Positions 23,572 through 34,852 are shown, counted from the stretch's first letter. The stretch is DNA of 53,014 nt from Streptomyces bohaiensis (GCF_012033785.1 NZ_JAAVJC010000007.1:1-53014), one strand, 5' to 3'. Notes: generated by a model not told the origin, from the letters alone. Numbers and translations are program-made.

Positions 23572-24263
23572 GGGACCAGGGCGGACAGCGCGGCGCGGAG
23601 GGCGCCCCGGTGCGGGTGGTGGTGGCCGAGGACCAGTCGGCGGTACGCGCCGGGCTGGTGCTGATCCTGACGGGCGCGCCGGACGTCGAGGTGGTCGCGG
23701 AGGCCGGCGACGGCGAGCGCGCGGTGGCCGCGGCACGGGAGCTGCGGCCCGACGTGGTGCTGATGGACGTGCAGATGCCGCGGCTGGACGGGGTGGCGGC
23801 GACCCGGCTGATCGTCCGCGAGGGGCTGGCGGACGTGTTGGTGCTCACCACGTTCGATCTGGACGCGTACGTCTTCGGCGCGCTGCGGGCGGGGGCGGCG
23901 GGGTTCCTGCTGAAGGACGCGGAGGCGTCCGAGCTGCTCGCCGCGGTCCGCGCGGTGGGGCGGGGCGAGGGGGTGATCGCGCCGGCGGTGACGCGGCGGT
24001 TGATCGCCGAGTTCGGGAGGGTGCCTCCGCGGTCGTCGGAGGCCTCCGCGCGGGAACGGGAGGCGCGGCTGGCACCGTTGACACCGCGCGAGCGCGCGGT
24101 GCTGGTGGAGGTGGCGCAGGGGTTGTCGAACGCGGAGATCGGTCGGCGGCTCGGCATGGCGGAGGCCACGGCCAAGACCCACATCAGCAGGGTCCTCACC
24201 AAGCTCGACCTGCGCAGTCGTGTCCAAGCGGCGATGCTGGCACGCGAGTTGGGGCTCGTCTGA
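23568..24263 (+). CDS. Two-component response regulator, NarL/LuxR family
   Basis: 231-aa DNA-binding regulator, translationally coupled to the kinase by ATGA. The receiver domain holds the acidic pair Glu21-Asp22 (VVVAEDQSAVRAG) and phospho-acceptor Asp67 in VVLMDVQMPRLDG, with the switch Thr in VLVLTTFDLDAYVFGAL. The LuxR helix-turn-helix follows near residue 165: LTPRERAVLVEVAQGLSNAEIG, then ATAKTHISRVLTKLDL. The chitinase gene is next downstream on the same strand, 231 bases away. Chitinase control by this pair is possible, but the promoter there carries DasR-type elements, so it is not shown. Confidence 0.94.
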   Translation: MRDQGGQRGAEGAPVRVVVAEDQSAVRAGLVLILTGAPDVEVVAEAGDGERAVAAARELRPDVVLMDVQMPRLDGVAATRLIVREGLADVLVLTTFDLDAYVFGALRAGAAGFLLKDAEASELLAAVRAVGRGEGVIAPAVTRRLIAEFGRVPPRSSEASAREREARLAPLTPRERAVLVEVAQGLSNAEIGRRLGMAEATAKTHISRVLTKLDLRSRVQAAMLARELGLV

Positions 24264-24356
24264 CCGGGCGTCCCCCACCGGCCGCGGGGAGTGAACCTTT
24301 CGGGCGCGGTGCGGGGAGGGGCGCGCCGCGGCGCGGCGGGGCCGCACGTTCCGCAT

Positions 24357-24390
24357 AGGTCCAGACCTATTGACCGCTGGTCTGGACCAG
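24357..24390 (+). promoter_or_regulatory. Pair of DasR-type (dre) 12-bp elements in the chitinase promoter
   Basis: AGGTCCAGACCT (24357-24368) and TGGTCTGGACCA (24378-24389) are 21 bases apart start to start. The second extends to the near-palindrome CTGGTCTGGACCAG. Streptomyces chitinase promoters typically carry paired 12-bp repeats of this kind, recognised by the N-acetylglucosamine-responsive GntR regulator DasR. They lie about 105-140 bases before the chitinase start. Confidence 0.85.
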
Positions 24391-24494
24391 TCCTAATCTC
24401 AACGCATCTGCTGTGAGCGCATGCATGACAAGCCGTGCTCGCGGGCGGCGCAGATTCCCCCTCGATCTGTCTGACCGACCCCCCGGGAGTTCCC

Positions 24495-26159
24495 TTGCTG
24501 TCAACGACCTCGGAAGATCACAGATCCCGAACCAGTCGCAGGCTGGTGACGCTCCTCGTCGTCCTCGCCCTGCCGCTCACCGCGCTCGTCGCGCTGGCGA
24601 GCCCGGCCCAGGCGGCGACCGCCACCGCGTCCTTCACCCGGACCACCCAGTGGGAGACCGGGTACGACGCCCGCTGGACCGTCACCAACACGGGCAGCAC
24701 CCCCCTGCAGGGCTGGACCGTCACCTGGACCTTCCCCGAGGGCACCTCCACCTCGACCCTCTGGGACGGGGCCCTCACCCGGGACGGCAACCGCTACACC
24801 GTCACCAACGTCGGATGGAACGGCACCCTCGCCCCCGGGGCGAGCACCTCCTTCGGGTTCAGCGCCCGGGGCCTCGGTGACCCGATCGACTGCCGCGTCA
24901 ACGGAGCCCCCTGCGACGGCGGTTCCGACCCCACCGACCCGGATCCGACCGACCCGGACCCCACCGACCCGGCCGACCCGGATCCGACCGACCCCACCGA
25001 TCCGGACCCCACCGACCCCACCGACCCGGGGCCGGGCAACCCCGGTGACTCCGTCGTCACCGGCTACTTCACCGAGTGGGGCGTCTACGACCGCAACTAC
25101 CACGCCCGGAACATCGTCACCTCCGGCTCCGCCGAGCGGCTGACCCACATCAACTACGCGTTCGGCAACGTGCAGAACGGCCGCTGCACCATGGGCGACG
25201 CCTACGCGGCCACCGACCGCGCCTACACCGCCGCCGAGAGCGTCGACGGCGTGGCCGACACCTGGGACCAGCCGCTGCGCGGCAACTTCAACCAGCTGCT
25301 CAAGCTGAAGGAGCAGCACCCGCACCTCAAGATCGTGTGGTCCTTCGGCGGTTGGACCTGGTCCGGTGGCTTCCCCGACGCCATGAAGAACCCGGAGGCG
25401 TTCGCCCGCTCCTGCTTCGACCTGGTCAACGACCCCCGCTGGGAGGGTGTCTTCGACGGCATCGACCTGGACTGGGAGTACCCCAACGGCTGCGGGCTGA
25501 GCTGCGACAGCAGCGGACCGCGGGTCTTCGGCGACATGATGAAGGCGTTCCGCGCCGAGTTCGGCGACCAGCTGGTGACGGCGGCCATCACCGCCGACGC
25601 CTCCACCGGCGGCAAGATCGACGCCGTCGACTACGCCTACGGAGCCGAGTACGCCGACCTGATCCACGTGATGACCTACGACTTCTTCGGGGCGTTCGCA
25701 GCGCAGGGGCCGACCGCCCCGCACTCCCCGCTGACCTCGTACCCGGGCATCCCGGCCCAGGGCTTCAACAGCGCGGATGCCATCGCCAAGCTGAAGGCGC
25801 AGGGCGTGCCGTCCGAGAAGCTCACCCTCGGCATCGGCTTCTACGGCCGCGGCTGGACCGGGGTGACCCAGTCCGCACCGGGCGGCAGCGCGACCGGTGC
25901 GGCCCCGGGCCGCTACGAGGCGGGGATCGAGGACTACAAGGTCCTCAAGGAGCGGTGCCCCGCCACCGGCACCATCGCCGGTACCGCCTACGCCCACTGC
26001 GGCAACCAGTGGTGGTCCTACGACACCCCGGCCACCGTGCTGTCGAAGATGGCCTGGGCCAACCAGCAGGGCCTCGGCGGCGCGATGTTCTGGGAGCTGA
26101 GCGGGGACACCGCCGGCGGTGAGCTGATCCGCGCCATCGACCAGGGGCTGAACGGCTAG
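24495..26159 (+). CDS. chiC: Secreted chitinase, CBM2 plus GH18
   Basis: Extracellular endo-chitinase, 554 aa. A signal peptide spans residues 1-40 (hydrophobic core LVTLLVVLALPLTALVALA, cleavage after SPAQA); an Arg-Arg pair before the core leaves Sec or Tat open. A family-2 carbohydrate-binding module follows (about 41-140, with TNTGSTPLQGWTVTWTF). An Asp-Pro-Thr repeat linker runs to about 185. The GH18 barrel then shows SFGGWTWSGGF and the catalytic DGIDLDWE at 321-328, with Glu328 as acid. The start is probably TTG 24495, with GGGAG 5 bases upstream; a longer in-frame ATG at 24435 has no ribosome site. Position beside the atp operon matches chiC of S. coelicolor as I recall it. Confidence 0.93.
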   Translation: MLSTTSEDHRSRTSRRLVTLLVVLALPLTALVALASPAQAATATASFTRTTQWETGYDARWTVTNTGSTPLQGWTVTWTFPEGTSTSTLWDGALTRDGNRYTVTNVGWNGTLAPGASTSFGFSARGLGDPIDCRVNGAPCDGGSDPTDPDPTDPDPTDPADPDPTDPTDPDPTDPTDPGPGNPGDSVVTGYFTEWGVYDRNYHARNIVTSGSAERLTHINYAFGNVQNGRCTMGDAYAATDRAYTAAESVDGVADTWDQPLRGNFNQLLKLKEQHPHLKIVWSFGGWTWSGGFPDAMKNPEAFARSCFDLVNDPRWEGVFDGIDLDWEYPNGCGLSCDSSGPRVFGDMMKAFRAEFGDQLVTAAITADASTGGKIDAVDYAYGAEYADLIHVMTYDFFGAFAAQGPTAPHSPLTSYPGIPAQGFNSADAIAKLKAQGVPSEKLTLGIGFYGRGWTGVTQSAPGGSATGAAPGRYEAGIEDYKVLKERCPATGTIAGTAYAHCGNQWWSYDTPATVLSKMAWANQQGLGGAMFWELSGDTAGGELIRAIDQGLNG

Positions 26160-26199
26160 CCCCGACCTCCCGGGCGGGCAGCACCCGCCCCAGCCGGCC

Positions 26200-26239
26200 C
26201 CGGCCGGGGAGACGGTCCGCCCGCCGTCTCCCCGGCCGG
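26200..26239 (+). terminator. Strong terminator hairpin after the chitinase gene
   Basis: Perfect 16-bp stem (arms 26200-26215 and 26224-26239, core GGCCGGGGAGACGG) with an 8-base loop, 41 bases after the chitinase stop. Confidence 0.85.
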
Positions 26240-26286
26240 CACACGTTCCGGCCGCTTCCCGCGCGTCCGTGCACCGCACACGACGA

Positions 26287-26311
26287 AGCCGCAGGCACGT
26301 CGCCTGCGGCT
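26287..26311 (-). terminator. Terminator hairpin at the end of the atp operon
   Basis: Perfect 10-bp stem AGCCGCAGGC / GCCTGCGGCT with a 5-base loop, about 100 bases beyond the DUF2550 stop; minus-strand bases after it are TTCGTCGT. It is probably the end of the atp transcript. A 12-bp direct repeat GGAGATGCGGCT (26313-26324, 26326-26337) lies between it and the gene. Confidence 0.6.
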
Positions 26312-26413
26312 CGGAGATGCGGCTTGGAGATGCGGCTCACGGATACGGAAGGAGAAGGGGCCCGGCCCGGACGAGCTGGGCGCAACAAGGGGCCGAACAA
26401 CACCGGGGGAGGA

Positions 26414-26860
26414 TCAGGCGACGTTCACGCGCTGGCCGGGCGGTGCCGCCTCCAGCCAGGCGAGGAACCCGGTGAGGGCGTCCTCGCTCATCGCCAGCTC
26501 CAGGTCGGTCGACTCGTGCCGACACGTCAGGACGACGGCGCCGGACAGGAGCGCCAGCTCCTCCTCGCCGTGGGGCCGGCGGCGGTCGCGCACCTGGATG
26601 CTGTCGCGCCGCAGCGTCATCCGCGGACGGGGCGCGTAGGAGAAGACCCGGAACCACTCGATGTGGTCGCCGTTGTACCGGGCGACCCCGTAGACCCATC
26701 CCTTGCCGGGCGACGCGCCCGCCTCCGGGGGGGTCCACCGGGCACTGCAGTCGAACGTGCCGCCGGGCCGCTGGATCAGCCGCCGGCGGACACCGAACGC
26801 GAGCAGTCCCACCGGCACCAGTGCCAGCAGGACCGCGCACACCACGAGTACGAGGACCAT
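26414..26860 (-). CDS. DUF2550 membrane-anchored protein
   Basis: 148-aa protein with a single N-terminal membrane anchor (VLVLVVCAVLLALVPVGLLAF) and a small cytoplasmic domain (GTFDCSARWTPPEAG, KGWVYGVARYNGDHIEWFRVFSY). I recognise the actinobacterial DUF2550 family, which commonly lies just after atpC. Function is unknown. The gene starts 44 bases after the atpC stop with a GAGGAGG ribosome site, so it is very likely the last cistron of the atp operon. Constant linkage suggests a role at the membrane related to the ATP synthase or to general envelope function, but nothing in the sequence proves it. Confidence 0.88.
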   Translation of the reverse strand: MVLVLVVCAVLLALVPVGLLAFGVRRRLIQRPGGTFDCSARWTPPEAGASPGKGWVYGVARYNGDHIEWFRVFSYAPRPRMTLRRDSIQVRDRRRPHGEEELALLSGAVVLTCRHESTDLELAMSEDALTGFLAWLEAAPPGQRVNVA

Positions 26861-26904
26861 CTACGAGCGACCTCCTCGACTCCGGTGAACCGTCAGGACC
26901 GCGG

Positions 26905-27288
26905 TCAGTTCTTCCTGGCCGCTGCCGCGAGACGTACGTGGGCACGACGCTCCGCGTGGGAGTCGGTGTCGGCCTTCGCCTTCTCCAACGCACGCTCGGC
27001 GCGCTCGACGTCGATCTCGTCGGCCAGCTCGGCGATCTCCGCGAGCACCGACAGCTTACCGTCAGCGTAGGAGAGGAATCCGCCGTGCACCGCCGCGACG
27101 ACCGTGCCCTGGCCGCTCTCACCGGTGGTGCGGATCGTCACGGGACCCGTCTGCAGCACACCCAGCAGCGGCTGGTGGTTGGGCATGATGCCGATGTCAC
27201 CCGACGTGGTGCGGGCGATGACCATGTCGGCCTTGCCCGACCAGACACTGCGGTCCGCCGCGACCAGCTCGACGTCCAGCTCAGCCAC
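26905..27288 (-). CDS. atpC: ATP synthase F1 subunit epsilon
   Basis: Central-stalk subunit that couples rotation and inhibits ATP hydrolysis. The 127-aa protein has the N-terminal beta-sandwich (AELDVELVAADRSVWSGKAD, GDIGIMPNHQPLLGVLQTG) and a C-terminal helical part (IDVERAERALEKAKADTD) of normal length. GTG start with TAAGGAG upstream. It is separated from atpD by 120 bases that contain a strong hairpin, unlike the tight spacing of the other F1 genes. Confidence 0.96.
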   Translation of the reverse strand: MAELDVELVAADRSVWSGKADMVIARTTSGDIGIMPNHQPLLGVLQTGPVTIRTTGESGQGTVVAAVHGGFLSYADGKLSVLAEIAELADEIDVERAERALEKAKADTDSHAERRAHVRLAAAARKN

Positions 27289-27361
27289 GATGGCTCCTTA
27301 ACGATGGAAAGCTGATGAGTGGGAAGTGGGGCCGTCTTCCGTGAACGGCTCCGGGAGTGCC

Positions 27362-27394
27362 CCGAGGGGGCGGGGCGGCACCCCGCCCCCTCGG
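27362..27394 (-). terminator. Intercistronic hairpin between atpD and atpC
   Basis: Perfect 14-bp stem CCGAGGGGGCGGGG / CCCCGCCCCCTCGG with a 5-base loop, 14 bases after the atpD stop. It could act as a partial terminator or mRNA stabiliser, lowering epsilon relative to beta. Confidence 0.7.
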
Positions 27395-27408
27395 AAACGG
27401 TCCGGGTG

Positions 27409-29780
<2,372 letters not shown>

Positions 29781-29782
29781 GC

Positions 29783-31354
29783 TCAGCCCTCGCCCAGGAG
29801 CTGGCCGTCCGAGGTCTCGAACTGCTGCTTGAACTTGTTCACCGCGACGCCGATGGCGGTGACGGTGTCCTTGGACATCTTCTGGCCCTCGCGGATGGAG
29901 GTGAGAAGGTCCTTCTCCTCGCGGCCCAGGTGGTCCAGGAGCTCCCGCTCGAAGCGGCGGATGTCGCCGACCGGGATGTCGTCCATCAGACCGTTGGTGC
30001 CGGCCCAGACGGAGACGACCTGGTGCTCGGTCGGGAAGGGGTTGTACTGCTCCTGCTTGAGCAGCTCCACCATCCGCTTGCCGCGCTCCAGGGCCGACTT
30101 CGACGCGGCGTCCAGGTCGGAACCGAAGGCGGCGAACGCCTCCAGTTCCCGGTACTGGGCCAGGTCGACACGGAGCGAACCGGTGATCTGGCGGATCGCC
30201 TTGTGCTGGGCGGAGCCACCGACACGGGAGACCGAGATACCCACGTTCAGCGCGGGGCGCTGCCCGGCGTTGAAGAGGTCGGACTCCAGGAAGCACTGGC
30301 CGTCGGTGATGGAGATGACGTTGGTCGGGATGAACGCCGAGACGTCGTTGGCCTTGGTCTCGACGATCGGCAGACCGGTCATCGAACCGGCACCCATCTC
30401 GTCGGAGAGCTTGGCGCAGCGCTCCAGCAGGCGGGAGTGCAGGTAGAAGACGTCACCCGGGTAGGCCTCGCGCCCCGGCGGGCGACGCAGCAGCAGGGAG
30501 ACGGCACGGTAGGCGTCGGCCTGCTTCGACAGGTCGTCGAAGATGATCAGGACGTGCTTGCCCTCGTACATCCACTGCTGGCCGATGGCCGAGCCGGTGT
30601 AGGGGGCGAGGTACTTGAAGCCCGCCGGGTCGGACGCGGGAGCCGCCACGATGGTGGTGTACTCCAGCGCGCCGGCCTCCTCCAGGGCACCGCGCACCGA
30701 GGCGATGGTGGAGCCCTTCTGGCCGATGGCGACGTAGATGCAGCGGACCTGCTTCTTCGGGTCGCCGGAACGCCAGTTGTCGCGCTGGTTGATGATGGTG
30801 TCGACCGCGAGGGCGGTCTTGCCGGTCTGCCGGTCGCCGATGATCAGCTGGCGCTGGCCGCGGCCGATCGGCGTCATGGTGTCGACGGCCTTGTAGCCGG
30901 TCTCCATCGGCTCGTGCACCGACTTGCGCTGCATGACCGTGGGGGCCTGCAGTTCCAGCGCGCGGCGGCCCGAGGTCTCGATGTCGCCGAGACCGTCGAT
31001 GGGGGCGCCCAGCGGGTCGACGACCCGGCCCAGGTAGCCCTCGCCGACACCGACGGAGAGCACCTCACCGGTGCGCTGCACCGGCTGGCCCTCCTCGATG
31101 CCGCTGAACTCGCCGAGCACGACGGCACCGATCTCGCGCTCCTCGAGGTTGAGGGCGAGGCCGAGGGTGCCGTCCTCGAACTTCAGAAGTTCGTTCGCCA
31201 TCGCCGAGGGAAGACCCTCGACCTTCGCGATGCCGTCACCGGCAGCGCTGACCGTGCCGACCTCTTCGCGCGAGGCGGCGTCCGGCGTGTACGACTGGAC
31301 GAAATTCTCCAGCGCGTCCCGGATCTCATCCGGCCGGATCGTGAGCTCCGCCAT
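29783..31354 (-). CDS. atpA: ATP synthase F1 subunit alpha
   Basis: Non-catalytic nucleotide-binding subunit, 523 aa. The start [19 protein letters not shown] is typical; the P-loop is [15 protein letters not shown], followed by [14 protein letters not shown], and the alpha-specific Arg region lies in [14 protein letters not shown] 132-base gap with a hairpin separates it from atpH, the longest gap within the F1 genes, and could carry a processing or regulatory element. Confidence 0.98.
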   Translation of the reverse strand: MAELTIRPDEIRDALENFVQSYTPDAASREEVGTVSAAGDGIAKVEGLPSAMANELLKFEDGTLGLALNLEEREIGAVVLGEFSGIEEGQPVQRTGEVLSVGVGEGYLGRVVDPLGAPIDGLGDIETSGRRALELQAPTVMQRKSVHEPMETGYKAVDTMTPIGRGQRQLIIGDRQTGKTALAVDTIINQRDNWRSGDPKKQVRCIYVAIGQKGSTIASVRGALEEAGALEYTTIVAAPASDPAGFKYLAPYTGSAIGQQWMYEGKHVLIIFDDLSKQADAYRAVSLLLRRPPGREAYPGDVFYLHSRLLERCAKLSDEMGAGSMTGLPIVETKANDVSAFIPTNVISITDGQCFLESDLFNAGQRPALNVGISVSRVGGSAQHKAIRQITGSLRVDLAQYRELEAFAAFGSDLDAASKSALERGKRMVELLKQEQYNPFPTEHQVVSVWAGTNGLMDDIPVGDIRRFERELLDHLGREEKDLLTSIREGQKMSKDTVTAIGVAVNKFKQQFETSDGQLLGEG

Positions 31355-31451
31355 CTGGGTTCCCTGCTCTCCTTGTTGGGACCGTAAGTCTTCGTACGGC
31401 CCAACTCGGGCCGCTGAACACTGCTTCTTGAGTTGGTAGGGCGCGCTATCC

Positions 31452-31473
31452 GCCGGCCCGCGCACGGGCCGGC
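31452..31473 (-). other. Intercistronic hairpin between atpH and atpA
   Basis: Perfect 9-bp stem GCCGGCCCG / CGGGCCGGC with a 4-base loop in the 132-base atpH-atpA gap, 14 bases after the atpH stop. Likely an mRNA processing or stability element. Confidence 0.6.
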
Positions 31474-31486
31474 AGGACGATCGCGC

Positions 31487-32314
31487 TCAGCCGGCCATCC
31501 GGCGCCGGACCTCGTCGAGGCGGTCGGCGACGGTGCCGTGGATGACCTCGTCCCCGATCCGCACGGAGATCCCGCCGAGCACCGAGGGGTCCACATCCAG
31601 GTTCAGCTGGATGTCCCGGCCGTACATCCGGCCGAGCGCCCCGGCGAGCCGGCTTTTCTGCCCGTCGCTGAGCGGAACCGCCGAGACCACGACGGCGACC
31701 GAGCGGTTGCGCCGCTCCGCTGCCAGCCGGGACAGCGATTCCAGGCCCGCCTCCAGGCTACGTCCCCGCGGGCGGAGGACGAGCCGGGCGATGAGCCGCT
31801 GGGTGGTGGGCGCCACACGGCCGCCGAGCAGCCGCTCGACGAGACCGGTGCGCGCGGAGCGCAGCGCCTCGCCGGAGTCCTTGCCGCTGAGCGTGGCGCG
31901 CAGCTCCGGGGCCCCGGCGATGATGCGGCCGAACCGGAAGAGTTCGTCCTCCACCGAGTCCAGCGTCCCGGCGCCCTCGGCCGCGATCAGGTCGGCGGTG
32001 TCCGCCAGCTCCTCCATCGCGTCGACCAGGTCACGCGAGGTGGACCAGCGGGCACGCACCATGCCGGAGACCAGGTCGACGGCCTCGCCGCTGATCTGGC
32101 CGCCGAGGAGGCGGCCGACCAGCTCGGCCTTGGCCTCTCCCGGCTGGGAGGGGTCGGTCAGGACACGGCGCAGCGAGACCTCGCGGTCCAGCAGCGCCGT
32201 GACCTGCGCCAGGTCGTCGGCCAGGGAGGTGGCGTCCACACCGGTGGAGTCCACCAGGGTGTTCAGCCGTCCCCGCGCGGCGACCAGCGCCTCGCGGCTC
32301 ACTCCACCGGTCAT
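31487..32314 (-). CDS. atpH: ATP synthase F1 subunit delta
   Basis: Peripheral-stalk cap (OSCP-like) linking F1 to the b subunits. At 275 aa it is longer than the E. coli delta (177), with extra N-terminal sequence as known for actinobacteria. Helical N-terminal part MTGGVSREALVAARGRLNTL; C-terminal GMYGRDIQLNLDVDPSVLGG and VRIGDEVIHGTVADRLDEV match the family end. Its ATG overlaps the atpF stop by 4 bases, so the two stalk subunits are coupled. Confidence 0.95.
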   Translation of the reverse strand: MTGGVSREALVAARGRLNTLVDSTGVDATSLADDLAQVTALLDREVSLRRVLTDPSQPGEAKAELVGRLLGGQISGEAVDLVSGMVRARWSTSRDLVDAMEELADTADLIAAEGAGTLDSVEDELFRFGRIIAGAPELRATLSGKDSGEALRSARTGLVERLLGGRVAPTTQRLIARLVLRPRGRSLEAGLESLSRLAAERRNRSVAVVVSAVPLSDGQKSRLAGALGRMYGRDIQLNLDVDPSVLGGISVRIGDEVIHGTVADRLDEVRRRMAG

Positions 32315-32850
32315 CGGCCCGCCTCGGCCTTCTCCTCGAGGTCATCGAGGAAACGGTCGATGGTGCGGCTCTGACGGGCGTGGTCCTCCAGGGACTCCCC
32401 GACGAGCCGACCGGCGAGGTCGATGGCGATCTTGCCGACGTCCTGGCGCAGGGCCTCGGCCGCCTGCTGACGCTCCGCGGAGATCTGGGCGTGGCCGGCG
32501 GCGATGATCTCCTCGCGCTGGCGCTGGCCCTCCTCCCGCATCTCGGCGATCAGCGTGGCGCCCTGCTCCTGGGCCTCCTGACGCAGTCGGGAGGCGTCCC
32601 GCCGGGCGTCGTCGAGCTGCGCGCGGTACTCCTCAAGGGTCTGCCGCGCTTCGGCCTGGACGGCCTCAGCCTTCTCCATGCCGCCCTCGATGGCTTCCCG
32701 CCGCTCGTCCAGCGCCTTGTTGATGGCCGGGAGGAGCTTCTTGTGGAAGGCGAGGTAGACGACACCGATGCAGATCAGACCGATGACGATCTCAGGCCAG
32801 ACGGGCAGCAGCGGACTCTGCGGCCCGTCGGCGGCCAGCTGAATCATCAT
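32311..32850 (-). CDS. atpF: ATP synthase Fo subunit b
   Basis: Peripheral stalk subunit, 179 aa. One N-terminal membrane span (WPEIVIGLICIGVVYLAF) is followed by a long charged amphipathic helix (LDERREAIEGGMEKAEAVQA, LEEYRAQLDDARRDASRLRQ) reaching up to delta. Length is normal for actinobacteria. The start is the first of two adjacent ATGs (32850), with AAAGG upstream. It lies 40 bases after atpE. Confidence 0.96.
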   Translation of the reverse strand: MMIQLAADGPQSPLLPVWPEIVIGLICIGVVYLAFHKKLLPAINKALDERREAIEGGMEKAEAVQAEARQTLEEYRAQLDDARRDASRLRQEAQEQGATLIAEMREEGQRQREEIIAAGHAQISAERQQAAEALRQDVGKIAIDLAGRLVGESLEDHARQSRTIDRFLDDLEEKAEAGR

Positions 32851-32890
32851 GGTGGACCTTTCGTCGTGAACGGCTCGGGGGGAGGACCCG

Positions 32891-33127
32891 TCAGTTGAAG
32901 ATGAACGGGGTGACGAAGCCGATCAGGGCCAGCGCCTCGACGAGGGCGGCACCGAGGAGCATGTTCTGACGGATGAGGCCGGCGGCCTCGGGCTGGCGGG
33001 CGATGGCCTGCACGCCGTTGCCGAAGATGTAACCGACACCGATACCGGCACCGATGACGCCGATGCCGTAGCCGATGGTGCCGATGTTGCCGTTGACGGC
33101 GGCGAGGGTCTCGAAAGCAGCGGACAT
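32891..33127 (-). CDS. atpE: ATP synthase Fo subunit c
   Basis: Proteolipid of the rotor ring, 78 aa, two hairpin membrane helices joined by the polar loop ARQPEAAG. The proton-binding carboxylate is Glu64 in ALVEALALIG. There are no sodium-type coordinating residues, so H+ coupling is expected. ATG 33127 has an AAGGA Shine-Dalgarno; the frame upstream is not part of the gene. A hairpin precedes it in the atpB-atpE gap, where high translation of c is needed. Confidence 0.98.
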   Translation of the reverse strand: MSAAFETLAAVNGNIGTIGYGIGVIGAGIGVGYIFGNGVQAIARQPEAAGLIRQNMLLGAALVEALALIGFVTPFIFN

Positions 33128-33187
33128 GTCCGTGGTTCCTTCTCTGTGGTAGGCCGGTGGACATGTGTCCACCGGTCGTCTGGCGGC

Positions 33188-33208
33188 CGGGGGCCGCGAG
33201 GGCCCCCG
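33188..33208 (-). other. Intercistronic hairpin between atpB and atpE
   Basis: 8-bp stem CGGGGGCC / GGCCCCCG with a 5-base loop in the 104-base gap between atpB and atpE. It may protect or separate the highly translated atpE message. Confidence 0.55.
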
Positions 33209-33231
33209 TCGGGTCGGTCAGAAGAACCGGG

Positions 33232-34041
33232 TCAGTGCGGCTCTTCCAGCGCGCCCGAGATGTAGGTCGCGGTGAGGATCGTGAAGACGTACGCCTGGAG
33301 CGCCTGGATGAAGAGCTCGAAGACCGTGATCACCAGGGTCATGAACAGCGAGCCGAAGGCGAAGAAGGTGCCGACGACGGTGCCGAGCATGTACCAGGCG
33401 CCGATGAGGAAGACCAGGATCAGCACGTGGCCGGCGAACATGTTGGCGAACAGACGCACGGCGAGCGTGAAGGGCCGCAGGAAGACGTTCGACAGCAGCT
33501 CGATCGGCGTGACGATCACGTAGATCGGCTTCGGCAGCCCACCCGGGACGCAGAGGTTGCGGATACCGCCGACGAAGCCGTTCGTCCTGAAGGTCACCGT
33601 CATGTAGGTGACCCAGACCACCAGCGCGAGCGCGATGGGGTAGGCGATGATCGACGACGCCGGCAGCTGGGCGACCGGGACGATGGCCCAGAGGTTGAAC
33701 ATCCAGACCGTGAAGAACAGCGTGACCAGCAGCGGGACGAAGGACTCGGCCTGCTTGCCGATGACCGCGCGGCCGATCCCGGTGCGCACGAAGTCGTAGA
33801 GGACCTCGGCGACCATCTGCAGCTTGCCCGGGACGACCTTCGCGTTGCCGAACGCCGCCCAGAAGAAGCCGACGACCAGCAGCGAGCCGAGGATCGCGAG
33901 CAGCGCCGGCTTGTTGAAGTCGAAGCCGCCGATGCTGAAGATCGGCTCGAACTGGAACGACCAGAGCGAAGGAGCGGGGTAGCCGCAGTCCTGGAAGAGA
34001 TGGCAGTCGGTCTCGAAGGCGAGCGTCTGGTCGCTATTCAC
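33232..34041 (-). CDS. atpB: ATP synthase Fo subunit a
   Basis: Proton half-channel subunit, 269 aa from the chosen start, with five to six membrane helices. The essential Arg lies in LAVRLFANMFAGHVL, and the preceding block PIYVIVTPIELLSNVFLRPF is typical. I chose GTG 34041 (NSDQTLAFETDC) because AAGGAG sits 7 bases upstream; the first in-frame ATG at 34059 would place that ribosome site inside the coding region. The gene follows atpI after 255 bases, a gap where an extra promoter is possible (TATCGT at about 34247-34252 on the minus strand). Confidence 0.94.
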   Translation of the reverse strand: MNSDQTLAFETDCHLFQDCGYPAPSLWSFQFEPIFSIGGFDFNKPALLAILGSLLVVGFFWAAFGNAKVVPGKLQMVAEVLYDFVRTGIGRAVIGKQAESFVPLLVTLFFTVWMFNLWAIVPVAQLPASSIIAYPIALALVVWVTYMTVTFRTNGFVGGIRNLCVPGGLPKPIYVIVTPIELLSNVFLRPFTLAVRLFANMFAGHVLILVFLIGAWYMLGTVVGTFFAFGSLFMTLVITVFELFIQALQAYVFTILTATYISGALEEPH

Positions 34042-34314
34042 CGCGAGCTCCTTCGGCATGACGCATGGATACGGCTACCTCGCGTGTGGGCGTGGCGGCG
34101 TGCCACGGAACGGCACTGGACTGGGTGGGTGACGGGATGAGGAGCCGGCCGGCTGCAACGCCACGCCGCCCCAAGGGAGTCCGGGGGGAACGCGCGGCTG
34201 TCCCGTGCAGCGCGCGTGCCGACATCGGCCGAGGCTCCGGCGACGGACGATAGCAGTCCGGGGTGGACCCGCGTATGCCGCCCCCCGTAAGGGCGGCGCC
34301 GACGGCGCCCGACA

Positions 34315-34758
34315 TCAGTCGGTGGCCTTGTCGTCGGTGCCGCGCGCGGTGGTGGCGGTGTCCTGGTCGGTCACCACGTAGGGGGTCTTGACCTTCAGGT
34401 TTCCCTGGATCTGACCCGCGAGCCAGGACACCATCGCCACGAAGACTCCCGCGGCGAAGAGTTGACCGTCCAGGAACGAGGCGTCCCGCAGGACGACCAG
34501 CAGGACCAGGAGGAGGAGGATCTTCGTCGTGTAGACGAAGACCGCTGCCGCCATGAGCAGATCGGGCCGGTGGTGGACCACCTTGGCCAGGGCGAACTGC
34601 CCGGACGCGAAGAAGAGAGCTCCGACGAGCACGCCGAGGCCGACGCTCACCGCCCCCTCGGACCCGCGCAGCGCGGTGGCCGCCACGAGGGCGATCGCAC
34701 CGGCCACGGCAGTGAAGAGCGCGGCGCCGCGGAGGATCCGGGCGTCGTTGGGCTGCAT
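34315..34758 (-). CDS. atpI: ATP synthase-associated protein AtpI
   Basis: 147-aa membrane protein with four hydrophobic segments (AALFTAVAGAIALVAATAL, VSVGLGVLVGALFFASGQFA, LLMAAAVFVYTTKILLLLVL, LFAAGVFVAMVSWLAGQI), basic loops and a polar tail. It occupies the atpI position at the head of the operon. Family proteins are thought to help c-ring assembly; the sequence is variable and the identification rests mainly on topology and place. ATG 34758 has GGAG upstream. The Rex-like site lies 77-94 bases upstream of the start. Confidence 0.85.
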   Translation of the reverse strand: MQPNDARILRGAALFTAVAGAIALVAATALRGSEGAVSVGLGVLVGALFFASGQFALAKVVHHRPDLLMAAAVFVYTTKILLLLVLLVVLRDASFLDGQLFAAGVFVAMVSWLAGQIQGNLKVKTPYVVTDQDTATTARGTDDKATD

Positions 34759-34834
34759 GAAGTGGTTCTCCGGCAGGCGTCAGGGGTCTTCGTTGACGGG
34801 GAGCCCCAAGAGCGAGACGCGCTCCATCGGGACT

Positions 34835-34852
34835 ACGTGAACGCTATCACAA
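34835..34852 (-). promoter_or_regulatory. Rex-like operator upstream of the atp operon
   Basis: On the minus strand, TTGTGAT-AGCG-TTCACGT matches the Rex consensus TTGTGAA-N4-TTCACAA at 11 of 14 conserved positions with exact spacing. Rex is the NADH/NAD+-sensing repressor of actinobacteria. The site also contains a TAGCGT that could be the -10 of the atpI promoter. It lies in an AT-rich island (34830-34880) that stands out from the surroundings. Confidence 0.7.

Noticed and set aside
24435-24494. ATG 24435 as start of the chitinase
   Set aside because: No ribosome site, and it adds 20 residues before a normal signal peptide; TTG 24495 has GGGAG in the right place.
29930-31387. Long plus-strand frame opposite atpA, and similar ones opposite atpD and rho
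   Set aside because: Antisense shadows of highly conserved genes.
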